This document shows, piece after piece, positions 14,621-27,500 of a DNA stretch of 64,000 nt; position 1 is the stretch's first letter; each line of letters begins with the position of its first letter. The translations under genes and the position numbers were made by a program. The stretch is from Strix aluco (lineage: Eukaryota > Chordata > Aves > Strigiformes > Strigidae). The stretch covers positions 25,138,029 through 25,202,028 of the forward strand of contig NC_133933.1 of assembly GCF_031877795.1 (NCBI RefSeq), given 5' to 3'. The notes beneath the pieces were generated by a model. The model saw only the letters and a list, made by a program, of their open reading frames with translations, was not told the origin of the DNA and made no database searches.

Positions 14621-16478
14621 ACACGCTAATTTTTATCAGATTTCACTGTCATCCTCTCCCAAGAGCAACTCAAGTATTTTCCCCAAAAGTATTTTTAAAA
14701 TTAGATCTTGTAAGCAACATATAAGTTCCTTCTCTTAGAAGCACAATCCCATTTTCTGCAAGTTTAAGATACTAAAAACCCATCTAAAAAGCACACCGAT
14801 TCCTTGGACAGTTAATTATTAATAGGTATTAAAGCTCAAAACTTTATCTGTTCTCAAATAACTGAAACAGCTCTCCAATAAAGCAGCAAACTGTAGTACA
14901 GCATGAATACTGTCACTGTCTCCTTTTAGCAGATAATTTCATTTCACCAGTGCAAATTTTACCATAACTACCTTCCACTGCTTCTCCCCTCTCAAAGTTT
15001 TCCTGTTTCATAACACTCTGGAAACCCAACATCTTGCTTTGAAACAGCTTCGAAGAACTGGCCTATGGCCAACTTGCAACTGATACTACAGTTTAAATAC
15101 CTTCCCAGCAAAGTTGCACAAACTTCAAAATACTCTGGGATCAGTCATTAAAATGTTTTTGTTTCAGTTACAACACTAATGAAAACCAAATGTTTAAATT
15201 TATTTTAGCTAGCTTAATGGTCTAGGGACTTTGTTTAAGAGAAAGGTCTGAATCGAACCTCATTTACCCAACTGAATAGACTGGCAGTAGAACACTGTAC
15301 AGAGATACAGATAATACTTTAAAAAGATTTAATTATAAGAGCCACAGATTTAATTAAGGAGGCCCAATTAATTGCCTCAATTTGATGATTCTTCTCTAAA
15401 GTCTTCAATTACAGCACACCCAAAACTATGCACTTTTAGCTGCAGGTTTACAAGGTTCAATTTGCAAACAGGTTTAAGACCCACACCTAATGCTATGCTA
15501 CAGGATAAGCTATTGCAAACTGGATGTTTTTACTACCCAAATAAGGTACACAATAACAGATTCTGCCTGAAGTTTAAGCCTTCCGAAGTGTCTGCTTGTG
15601 AAAGATTTCACTGTCTTATGCAAGTGTCTCTCTCAGTTAATACACATGCCACATTCAGTGAACACAGGAATATTCTGGGTGGGAATCGTAGAATACTAAA
15701 TGAAATGCTTCATACAAAGCTGTCTTTCAGCTAAGAGTCATGACATTCTGCTGCTGGTTAATCCATACCCTCTACAATTAAGCCAGCGAATTCTAAGATG
15801 GTTTTGTACAGGCTTAGTAATCTATAATGAATTGATGTTTGAGCATCGTTTTACCCCTAAATTCATTTTAGAACATTTTGTACATACTTCACAGCAAAGA
15901 AAATCAAAGTTCTGCTGAAACAAAATGAACATAGGCTGACACAAATATCTACATTTTCAATTACAACACTGTTGACCATTGTCTGTATCTCAAGATATTT
16001 AAAGCATGCACCACCTGTTTCCAACTAGCATTCAAACTGTTCAACCACACGATTAATGACAGCTGCTAAAAAGTCTAAAATATCAGGGAAAAGAAATAAA
16101 AGTTTAACAACAGCTATGTAGGATTAAGGCAAGCCAGAGTCTTTTGCTAAATATGAGTCATTATAATACATATATAACACATATATTTGCACTGCACAGC
16201 ATTCTCTTCAAGACCATTATAACTCAAAAGTTAACAGTTTCTATCTGCTAGAATGCCAGTGCCTGTGTGTAACAACTGTTCCTAGGACAGGGGAGTGAGC
16301 AAGCCATATGTGCACTTCCAGAGTTGTACATACTTAAGAAATCCCTAGCAGGGACTTCCCAGTACTCATCCCTAATGTATATCCATGCCATTTAGCCAGG
16401 AACATACAAAACAGAGCAAATAACCTGCTTCAGAGGTGATAGCAAGCGCACAAATGTCAACCCAGAAAGAAACGTTAA
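14621..16478. other. no gene seen
   Basis: AT-rich sequence between the two better-preserved CR1 copies. The 120-codon frame at 15372-15734 has no domain-like text and no splice context. Confidence 0.5.
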
Positions 16479-16518
16479 GAGTTGTTTAAAGTGAGTTGTT
16501 TAAAGTGAGTTGTTTAAA
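16479..16518 (+). repeat. three-copy 14-bp tandem repeat
   Basis: Unit GAGTTGTTTAAAGT is repeated almost perfectly three times, about 170 bp before the CR1 at 16690. Confidence 0.9.
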
Positions 16519-16689
16519 AATCAATGATTTATTCTCTTAAATATGTAAAAACTGGTATACAGCAAGAAATTAAAGGTTATAGATCACTGACCACCCAGGA
16601 AGCAGGCTTTATAACATCAGTTCTAAACACTCTGCCACTTTATGGAGCAAGAGATCCCCTCAGCTTAACTGCAAGCTTCCGAGTCTGCT

Positions 16690-18598
16690 CAAAACCAAGA
16701 GAAGCATGCCAGAGATGGGAAGGGGGACAAGTAACCATTGGGAAGTACAAGCGCATTGCCAGGGTGGGCAGAGATGCAGTTAGAAAAGCAACAGCTCAGC
16801 TCGAATTGAAACTGGCCAGAGTTGTCAAAAACTATGAGAAAGGGTTCTTCAGGTATGTAAACATGCAGAAACAGAAAGAAAATATTGTCCCACTGTTAAA
16901 CAGGAGAGGTGAGTTAGTCACCAACAACGCTGAAAAGGCAGAGGTTCTCAACACTTTCTTCACCTCTGTGCTTACCAGCACTGTTGGGCCCCAGCCCTTG
17001 GGAACAAAAATCCAGGTTGATGCAAACACAAACCCACCATCACTGAAGGAGGAATTGGTATGCGAACTATTACAGGAGCGTGACCCCTACAAATCGATGG
17101 ACCCTGACATTATCCACCCGAGGGTGGTAAGAGAACTGGCTGATGTCACTGCAATGCACATCTCCATGAATCAGACTTGAGAAGTCATGGAGATCAGGGG
17201 ACATCCCAGAAGACTGGAGGAAGGCTAACGTAACCCCCACCTACAAGAAATTCTTGAAGTGACAGGAAATTATAGGCCCATCAGTCTTACTTCAGTCACT
17301 GGGAAAGTTATGGAACGAATCCTCCTGGGGGCTATCACAAGCCAAATAAAGCACGTGATTGGAAAAAGCCAGCACAGATTCACCAAGAGCAGGTTATGCT
17401 TGACAAACCTGATCGCCTTCTACAACAAAATAACCTGCTCAGTTGATGTGGGGCAAGCAGTGGACATCGTCTACCTGGATTTCTCCAAGGCTTCTGATAC
17501 GGTTCCCCACAGCCTACTCCTAGAGAAACTGATATGATATGGTCTAGACAAATGGTCTGTGTGGTGGGTGGGGAACTGGCTGACAGGCCACACCCAGAGG
17601 GTGGTGGTAAATAGCTCCTTTCCAAACTGGCAACCTGTCACAAGTGGGGTCCCCCAGGGATCGATATTGGGCCCAATGCTATTTAATATCTTCATAAGTG
17701 ATCTGGATGATGGGATCAAGTACACCCTGTTGAAGTTTGCTGATGCTACCAAACTGAGTGGGGAAGTGGACACTTCAGAAGGGAGAGCCACCCTGCAGAA
17801 GACCTGGATAGGCTGGAAGAGTGGGCTAACAAGAACCTTATGAAGTTCAACGAGGACAAGTGTAAGGTCTTGCACGTGGGAAAACATAACCCAGGAATGC
17901 AGCACAGGCTGGGATCTACCTGGCTGGGGAGCAGCTCTGTGGAAAGAGACCTGGGGGTCGTGGTGGACAACAAGCTCAGTATGAGTGATCAGTGTGCTGC
18001 AGCAGCAATGAAAGCCAACAGGATGCTGGACTGCAACAAGGGCATCACCAGCAGAGACAAAGTCATTATTCCACTCCACTCAGCGCTTGTCAGGTCACAC
18101 CTGGAATACTGTGTTCAGTTTTGGTCCCAGCTACACAAAAAAGATGAGGACAGGCTGGAGAAGGTCCAGAGAAGGGTCACAAAGATGATCAAAGGGCTGA
18201 GAAGCCTGCCATGTGAGAAAAGGCTGAGGTTTGTTCAGCCTTGAGAAGAGAAGGCTTAAGGGAGACCTTATCACCATGTTCCAGTATATTAAAGGGTGGC
18301 TACAAAGAAGATGGAGGCTCACTTTTTACAAGGAGCCACATGAAAAAGATGAGGTGTAATGGGTACAAGTTACTCCTGGAGAGATTCTGATTGAACACAA
18401 CAGGAAAATTCTTCACAATGAGAACAATCAGCCACTGGAATAATCTCCCCAGCAAAGTGGTGGATTCCTCAACATTGGACATTTTTAAGATTCAGCTGGA
18501 TAGGGTGATGGGTCATCTTATCTAGACCATGCTTTTGCCAAGAAAGGTTAGACCAGACAATCCCTGAGGTCCCTTCCACCCTGGTATTCTATGATATA
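16690..18598 (+). mobile_element. CR1 LINE, 5'-truncated, with decayed ORF2 reverse transcriptase
   Basis: Reverse-transcriptase text runs through several frames: GNYRPISLTSVTGKVMERIL at 17259, VDIVYLDFSKASDTVPHSLL near 17470, [20 protein letters not shown] near 17650, and FADATKLSG near 17740. The thumb and C-terminal part (KCKVLHVGKHNPG..., LVRSHLEYCVQFWSQLHKKD) follow at 17840-18244. It ends at a ..TATTCTATGAT tail at about 18598, the usual CR1 3' end. The frame is broken near 17180 and by a stop near 17536, and the catalytic FADD motif reads FADA, so the copy is dead. The endonuclease half is missing. Confidence 0.95.
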
Positions 18599-21500
18599 TT
18601 TGAAAGTGCAAAGTTTACTTATGAACACTGACATTCTTGCGATGCTTTCCAAAGTACATAGTAGAACTCTCCCTGTGTAAAAATCCTTCTTTGTAGTGTA
18701 TCAAGACACTGAAAAGAGTAACTTTTTATATCCCTATTTCAGAGTTTCACAAAAATATCACATACTTACAGTAATTCCATTAATTTTGCTATTTAAGAGG
18801 TTCCTTGCACAGAAATTAGAAGATAGAATTTAGTAATAAATAACTGATAAATGTTTTTTCTGTTAATCCCAAAAGGAGAAGAAAGGACTAATACAAGAGA
18901 AAGGGATATTTAGACTACTATACTTAGGTTTCACAAAAAAACCCAACCCAACATAAAAGGCATCCAATGCCTTAGGTCTCTGCTTTGGTCACAACTCTGA
19001 GGTTTACAGATGATGGATATCACATCAAGAGCACCAGAAGCAAAGAATTCTTTTTCAGAGTTTCAGCTAAACTATCTCTAAAAGCAACAGCCAACATGAT
19101 TAAATAGTTCAGCGATTTAAATGTGAGTGAAAAAGTATGGTAAGAATAATTCTGTATTCCTCTTTCTTTTATAAATCCACACACCTGCTCTTCACCACTT
19201 TAAGAGAGAATCAAGACACAACATTTATCCACATAAGAGAAATAACTATGTAAGAGAGAAATGGCTGAGCAATATGAATTCAACCACACCCTTAAAGAAA
19301 CTAACTATAAAAATACCATTTCTCAGTATGATTTTTCTCAAAACCTGGCAGCCTTACAGAACAGTCACATACATAGCTCTAGCCAGCAAAGAGGTCCTCT
19401 TTTGAAATTAGAGACACACAAGAATGCCTTCATTTATTAAACTGAGCATTCCTACCTATCTTAATTTCTCTCAGGCATTCAGCACAGAACATTAATAAAA
19501 AGCATGTGGATCAAACAAGCAATACCCCCAGAGATCAAGAATAACAAATTTCTGCAACAACACAGTTGGAGAGAAGTTCCCACTACCAAGTACTGTTTGC
19601 ACACAGCAACACAGAAGTGCAAATCATGAGCTCTCAGGAGACTCCCGCATCCCATGGGGAACTTTTAAGTTTTAAACCTAACCTATGGTTTGGGACAAAC
19701 TTCTCAAAAGTGAATCTACTAAACAGTAATACACATTCATTCCTCTCTCAAAGGAAAATAATCACATCAAAAGCAGATTATGGAGAAACAACAATACTGA
19801 AGAATTAAGTCTCAAATTCAGAATATTAAGACTGATTTTTATGGCTCATAGAGCAAGCCTAAATTTATTGCATGAGATAGAGAATCTTTTATGTGAACAT
19901 GCTGTGAAGAAAAAAACAGATAAATATTAAGTCTTCCCCAGTGAAGCAGAACCTAACACTTTCCATAGATTGAGCATTCTCACTTTAATGCCTCATCCAC
20001 TTGGCTATTTAGTTCAAAATGTACCTCATATCACATGAGCTATTCCAGAACAGCAATAGAGAGGCAAGTACAGCTTAAGAACAAGGTGGCTGCTCAGCTT
20101 CCTTCATATCAACACACTCACAGGAGCAGTCATCCCTTTCAGAATAAGAGAACAGCATTCTGGGTTAGTATCTCTTCCCCCTCCCTGCTGACATTCTCCA
20201 TCTGAGGCATTTTCTCACCATGCATTAAGGGTTAATCTGAAAACACTGAACAGAGATTGCTTTGTGAATATTTAGGATCTTGATGGCTGGTAGCGTCAGC
20301 TTTGGAAGCTAACTGTTGGGTCAGCCCAAGAGGATTGATGGAAAATGAGGTAATCCAGCAGATGTATAGTGCTTTGGGTTTCCTTCCCCTGTCACTAGCC
20401 CAAGTAGCTTTTCTGCCTACAGCACAATTTCCAAGTATGGAAAATAGACATATGGGATGATTAGAAAAAAATACAAGGTGACTTTTACCTAGAAATCTAC
20501 TTGGAAAGTAGGCTTGAACTGCCATAAAAGCAGACTAACGCAAGAGTGTTTGGTCACTGGCGATTACCAGAGCTTGGGATTGTTAAGACAACACCTAATA
20601 TAATGAAATAAGCACAGACTGCAAAAGGCATTCATCCCCAAGCACTGCCATTTTATAACATCCTGCTGAATTTGCAAATTTATGGTATATGGTCTATATT
20701 AGAGCCAGCAAGGAGCCATACTGTATCAGGTCTCAAAACCCAAAGCTAGAAATCTGTGGTTTTCAGCAATTCCAGTGGGACAATTCTCAACTTCATTTAA
20801 TTTTAGACATGATACTAGAGTCATCAAATCCATGCCCACTTTCCTCCCAAAGAAACTGAACTTGTGTCAAAGAAAATTAGACTACAGCTTGCCTTGCTGT
20901 TCTGCAAGATAAAGGTTCCCTCCCTGACACGCTCATGACTGGATGTTTGACTACAAAGAAGGACCCAACTAACCTGTATCTTCAAACAGGTACAGAAAGT
21001 AGAGAGTATATGTTTCAGATTCTGAGTGGAAAATGAAGATGTTTATTGGTGGGGGCTGCTAAGTGGTATTTATCTTGCACGAATCACTAGAGATATTCTG
21101 CACTACATCCATAAAAGCCATGAAAGAGCTCTTCTATTAAACAGGTATAGTTTATAAACACATCTATCTCTGTACCTATCACTTCACAAAGACACCTCTC
21201 TGGCTATTGCTATGGATACCAAACCCATGGAACATCTTGTTACCTCCATTTGGAAACTCAGCTCAGATGTACTGCACTAAAATTAGCACACTAAGGGTAC
21301 TTTATTTACACATTTTAAAACACACAAGACACTCCTTCATAGAGACATTTCAGGTTTGTGGAACACACAAGGTATAAGACTATCACGTTTTTGTCAAAAT
21401 ACCTTTAATAAAGTTTACATGTGAGATAAAACAGGGTTGACATTAGAGATAGCATAGGAAGCCATTGGTACACAGCATTGTGCTACACAGATCATGCCCA

Positions 21501-24500
21501 GGCTTCTCCCCCGCTCAAGAAACCTGCCTTTGATTATGAAGTGGAAGGGGACAGAGCCTTTGTGGCTGTGGAGTTCCAGAATTAAGTTTATCTCAACATG
21601 TACACAAGGCTCAGTTTTACCAAGAAAACTGTTGCTAATTGTTTCTTTTGCCCCATTAAAAGTGGTCATCATATTTTACAGAGCTGCTTCTTTAACAGGC
21701 ATTTTTCTTCCTTACTCATCTTTCACTTTCTACACGAGGACATTCACCTCTTCGCTCTTTTCCACTATGTTGCCTCTGGACTTTTGGCTTCTTTGACCAA
21801 AAAACTAATCATGTGTCCTGCAACAGTTGTTCGCCTTGTCCTTAAGGACTGCACAGCTTAGAATGAGACATAAGCAGTACGTAGCCTAGTTGTATCTTCG
21901 CTATGACAAAAACAGGGCTCATTTTCTTCAGCTTTCAAACATGCCTGCCCATGCCAGTTACAGTGTGACTTGGGGAAGGAGCAAGTTAACATTTGACTTC
22001 TGTTTTAATTGTATACCTTTTCTAGTGGTTACTCAAGAGCAGAGTCTGGTGTGCTGTGCAGGTAGTTTGCAAGGGCTTGAAAGTCAGCGGTCAGTATTTC
22101 TGAATCAAGATTTGAAAGGTTATATAAACACGTTCATCTCTGTGATCCTTATTTTGGAAGGGGAAGAAAGTAAATGAGTAGTTAGAAAGGAGCAAAGCAG
22201 ATGGTTTGGAAGGCAGAGAGCTGACCAGAAACATACTTCAAGTGTTGTATTATGTAACTAGCCTCTCCTGGACATCTGATCTACGCATGCAGGAGTTTTA
22301 TGGCTTAATTTCCTTGTTATGCCAGCTCTCAGCCAGTCAAAATCCACCATCCCCTTTTCCCAGCTCATGAGAAGTCTAGGACCTTTCCTTGCTTCGTGCA
22401 TGAAAGATGCATGAAATACAGCAGGTTTTACAGTGGCAATGCTGCATTCCTCAGTTCCTGGGCACTGCAATAACACATGTACATTGTCTACCTATTGACA
22501 TGCTGATTGACAGGACTCCAAAGTACTGCAGGACACGCAAAATTTACTGCAGAGGACAAAAAGCAACCTGAGCAACTGACAAGCTAGTGCAAAGTAAAGA
22601 CAGACACATGAACATCTCTGCATTAATTCATTCCAAAGCGAACTTAATCCACTTTCAAAACAGACAGTAGAATTTACATTCACTGGCCAGTTAACTCCCA
22701 GTGAGAACAGCATCATTTGGATGCAGAACATTCATTTGAAAATAGCTAGCATGAACCTTCCCTACCTCATTCCTATGTAAACAAACATTAAGAACCTGAC
22801 ATATCCATGGCAACTTGTGCTGTGGAAACGAGAATTCAACATAACCTTTTAAAAAATGATGCCAGTTCTTTCACAAAGAATTCACTGAAGGAACTATAAA
22901 CCCTGTAGGGTGACACTGTAATAATAAATTTAAATGTAAATGTCAGTGGAGGCCTAGCTTAAAACCCACACCTGCAGAAAGAAGCCTGCAGGGATTTCAG
23001 TCTGATGCTACCAGTTAAAAAAAAAAAAAGGTATTTCATTGCCCTAAAGACCCCACACACCCTCTCACTATTCAACGCTGCTGGTTTCTTGAACCAGAAT
23101 GACATCATACTAGCATGGGCCCCAGCCTGTTAAGGAACTTAAATCAAAAAAAGAAATTCATAGGATAGCTGTATTGCTATAACAATGATAAAAGTCAAAT
23201 CAGTTTACACTGACGTAGCCACCTCACTTAGGAAAGCTAAGTAGTAAAAAGAACTTGGATGCCAATAAAATTTAAATACTGCAGCTTTCTGTACCCTTAT
23301 AAATCATGAACAGAGTCAAACTATACTATACATCTGAAGTCTTTGAGAAAGGAGCCACCTTCAACAGTAGTGCGGAAGAAAAAAAGTAAAGGAAGAAAAC
23401 AAGAGGCTGCATTTTCCATATACGAAGACCAGGGAAAATACCACAGTAAATTCTACCGTGATAGGTATTTTTAACCTACCAAATTTTTAAATGGTTGTTC
23501 TTTAACGTGAAGATACTGTAGCAGTTGTCAAACACAACCTAAGAATCCATGAATGAAAACCCTGGGCTTACATACTAACTTTTAAAGCAGAAAGAGATAT
23601 ATGTCAGAGTTTTCATCTCTGTAACTACAGACAAAAATTAATCCTTACAGCATTATGTTCTGACGTGTGGAAAACAGGGCCAGTAATTAAACATGCCCGT
23701 CAGCAAAACATAATTCAACATCATATCTAAGATTAAGATGCTGACAGTTCTGTCTCCCAGGCCCAAGCTCCTGCTACCAGGCTACACTTGCCTCTTATTC
23801 ATGCATCTTGTTTGCCAGGTTTAGGAAAAAGGGCATTTAAGATAAAGGCTTGTATCTGCTAATGAGGGAATGTTTTATTTTCTATCTTAATTCTAACTTG
23901 CAGTAATGAGCAAAGCAGTCTGAAATCTCAGAATCTAGTATCAAACTTTCCATGGGGTTTGAAGAGTCTAATTTTTCCCTTGTTCCCAAAACAATTTTAT
24001 ACGGAGCTGGGGAAGAAAGATGATTCTGGAAGTTTGTAGCCACCAGTATACACTAAGTGTATATCAACAGGAATATATTTACAGTCATGCAATGGAAGTG
24101 AGACAGGAAATTTATAGAAGTAGTTCCCCCCTCTCCCCCAATGCAATATTACTCTTCTTTGAAGAGCAAGGAGTGGAAATGCAGATGTGCAATTTTGATA
24201 GCAAGACTGTTAGCACAAAAGTGAGAAAGTGATTAACATGGGCCCAATGCTATTAACCACTTTGATATCTTTTTAATTTGTATGCCCCTGCTTTCCAGAA
24301 ACCCTTCTAGGATTTTCTAATACTATTAAATAATGGTAGACAAGGAGCTCAATAAATCAGCTAATACTGCCTCTCAGGACTGAAGGAGAAAAGCACAGTC
24401 TAGACATAGCTAATCTGTGCCTTATAAGGCACTCTAAAAATGAAAATACCAGTCTTCCCAAGCAATCTGTTCCAGTGGTTCACAATTCTAGTGTCCAATT

Positions 24501-27500
24501 ACATTATCTTTGTTGCAGTGTAAGCACATTACCAACGGTTCTATAGTCAAGTGGCTAGAGTGAAAAACGCTCTCTTCTTGTTTATATCTCACCTGAAGAC
24601 AACTCTTCATTCTCCCTGTAGTCTTCTGTTCTTTAAGGAAAACAGTTCAAGTCTTTCTGTGAATAAAATAATTACATTTCAAGACTTTGTTCTCTTTACT
24701 TTCTTCTACACTCTAAGTACTCTAGCTTTTCCTGAGGTGAAATGCCCGAGCCTAGAATGAAGGACTGTCATGTGATTTATGGGAAATTATCCTGCTTATG
24801 TATCACAGTACATCTGACTTGTTTGCAACATCTATGTTAACAGAACCACGTCTGGTTTGTTAACTGCAACATCCCCAGCTCCTTTGCACAAAGCTCACTC
24901 TACTTCCCCATTGTCTACTTGTACTGAGATGATCAATAAATGGAGGATCTTGAGTCTTGTCTTTATCCCAAAAGGCATATTCTTCCTCAGACTGCTTCTC
25001 CACTTTCTTCAAATCATTCTGAACCCTAACCATGTTTTCCAACACACCTGCAGCAATTCTTGGCTTGGTACCATCTGCTGCTAATATTGCATAGTCTTAA
25101 CATTTCACTTAAGTTGAAATTAGTGACAGAACTCTGCAGAGACCATTCAGTCTAGACATCCTCCGGTCTAACAGTGATCCACGAAACTATTTAAGGTTTT
25201 TCACCAACGTATTCAGAGAAACTTTGCTTTTCATACAGACAAAAGCATTAGAATAGTTCATTAAACTAAGATGGTATTTGCTCCATCCAAACAAGACTGG
25301 ATACCATGTCATGAAAGGAGATTTGACTGCTTGTGAATTTTGAGAAAATCCACATTTATGTTTAACACCTTTGTATTTATTACTTGAAGAGCTTACCAAA
25401 CAGTTCATATTTGTTGCAATGTTTCTGCAGGTAGTCTCCAGTTCTCTAGCAGTTCTCTTCCACCTGCCCCTCTCAGATACAGGTCCTGGCTTGGCTTCTC
25501 CCCCTCTTTAAAGAGCTTCATCTGTCTACATGGAAACTGATAACAGTTCTGAGACCAGGAACCATGTGAAGCAAAATAACCTTGTTTGAATTTCATCTGC
25601 TTTTCAAATTAGCACTTTTATAAGTATTCTTCATTATTTTCCTTATCTAAGGAAAGTTCCTACACTTCTGTTTCTGGGGAGAGGTATAATTGCATCTTAT
25701 CCTGAAATAAAGATAAATCTGAAGCAACAAGTCCACTAACCATACAGTTTTCTCAACATCATGTTACATTTCTCTACTTAGTAGCAGGCCAAGCCCTTAT
25801 TCTTCTTATCACCATATATATATGTGGTATAAGTACACTGTCTTAATTGTAGTAAGCATAAAAGGATGCCCTTAGTATCAAACATGCTTGACCAGATACA
25901 GAGAAAGAGCTAGCCCTGAAGAAAAACATCTCTAGAGACAGGAACACACGAATGTAAACAGCTTGTTGTATAGTACAATTCCTTTGTATCATGCATTTCT
26001 ACTATTTAACCATATTTACCTTTTATTCTTTATTCTAAAATTGTTTAACCTAACTTTGTCTCAGTGTCAGAACTCTCAGCCAATATGTGCTCTTAACCAA
26101 CTTTACAGAAAGAAAACCATACTTAATGAAAGTAGAAAGCCAGAAATTTTAAATATTTCTGAAAAAAGGTTCATCCAAACCTTTTCCAAAAAGGTTGCAA
26201 CCAATTGATTTCTTCGAATATTTTCACTACTCAGTTCTTTCATTAGTTGTCTTCACCCTAATTTAGTAAAAGCCCAGCAGCATCTCACATTCAAGTTATC
26301 AATAGTCCAGTAAAACAAAGCCTTATGTTACAGATGGAAATGATCCAACTGATCACCAAATACCTCATCAGTGCTAAATGAGGTCTCTTGCCTCCTATTC
26401 TGGTTGAGCTGTACCAGTCATGCTGGTGTACATTTGACCACGTGTTGAGTTCATTCAACTTGCTAACCAGAAAGCTAACTTAAGCGAGTAGTCTTCTGCT
26501 GGCTTAGCGAATTGAATAGTCTTATGCCACGAACACATAAGCAGAAAGCAAGACCACATTACTGGGCTTGTATGCTGTAGTAGGAAGTTCTGATTTGTAT
26601 TTCCCAACAAGGGCTGTCACCCTAATCTAGAGCATTACACACAGTAAGAGCACAGCTGCTGCACATGGCAGCCACATCTGTAACTAAAACTACTTGATAC
26701 TGTTATTTATAGATAGACTCTCAGGAAGCTAGTCTAAATTCACTGAAAGAAAGTAATTGTGAAAAAGAAAAATTTGAGCATTAGAACAAAATTGCTGCAT
26801 CAGTTCCTACCACCCCCACCTGCCCTTCTCCATGCAATAACCGTAAGTGCTTGGTTTTGCCCATGTTTTATTACACTAAATAGTAAATCATGGAAGACTA
26901 CCCAGAAGCAGTTCACACATAAAAGATAACTAGATCTTATTAAGCACTACCAGAATACTTACTTTGTTCAATCTTTTCACTTACTGTATTTGTTTTCGAC
27001 TCCACCCGAGTCATTCTGCTTAGAGCTGTAATACAATGGAGAAAATTTGTAACACAAATAAGAATATAGGTTTCCAGTAAAGGCAAACAAGATACCACAG
27101 AACATCCTCTTAACAGGGTTAACAGAGCTGGCATTAAGCCTTGAAGAACAAAGCAGTATAATCATTTTGGGATATCATTCAGACCAACTATTACCAGTTT
27201 ACTAAACATTAATTTGGAACCTCTGACAGTAAGTCAGTGACCACCAGACCCTTCCCTGAAAGAGAGAGGGTAATACTGAAAGGTAGAGTAGACAAGAAGG
27301 AGCTCTGTAAATTACTGTTGGACCTCAAAAGTAGAAAGAAGCCTCAGTGGCTCATAAACCCATTATTACAGCTTCAGTTTGTGGGTTTTACAGATTTAGC
27401 AGACTAAGTTCTAAATGCAGAAAGGAACTCTGAACAGTATATTCAAATCACCTTTGGGGATTAGAGGAAAAGATGCCAATTAAAAAAACCCAACAAAACC

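Noticed and set aside
16524..16690. Upstream part of the 218-codon frame running into the CR1
   Set aside because: CR1-like residues begin only around 16690; the earlier codons are flanking DNA in a fortuitous open frame.
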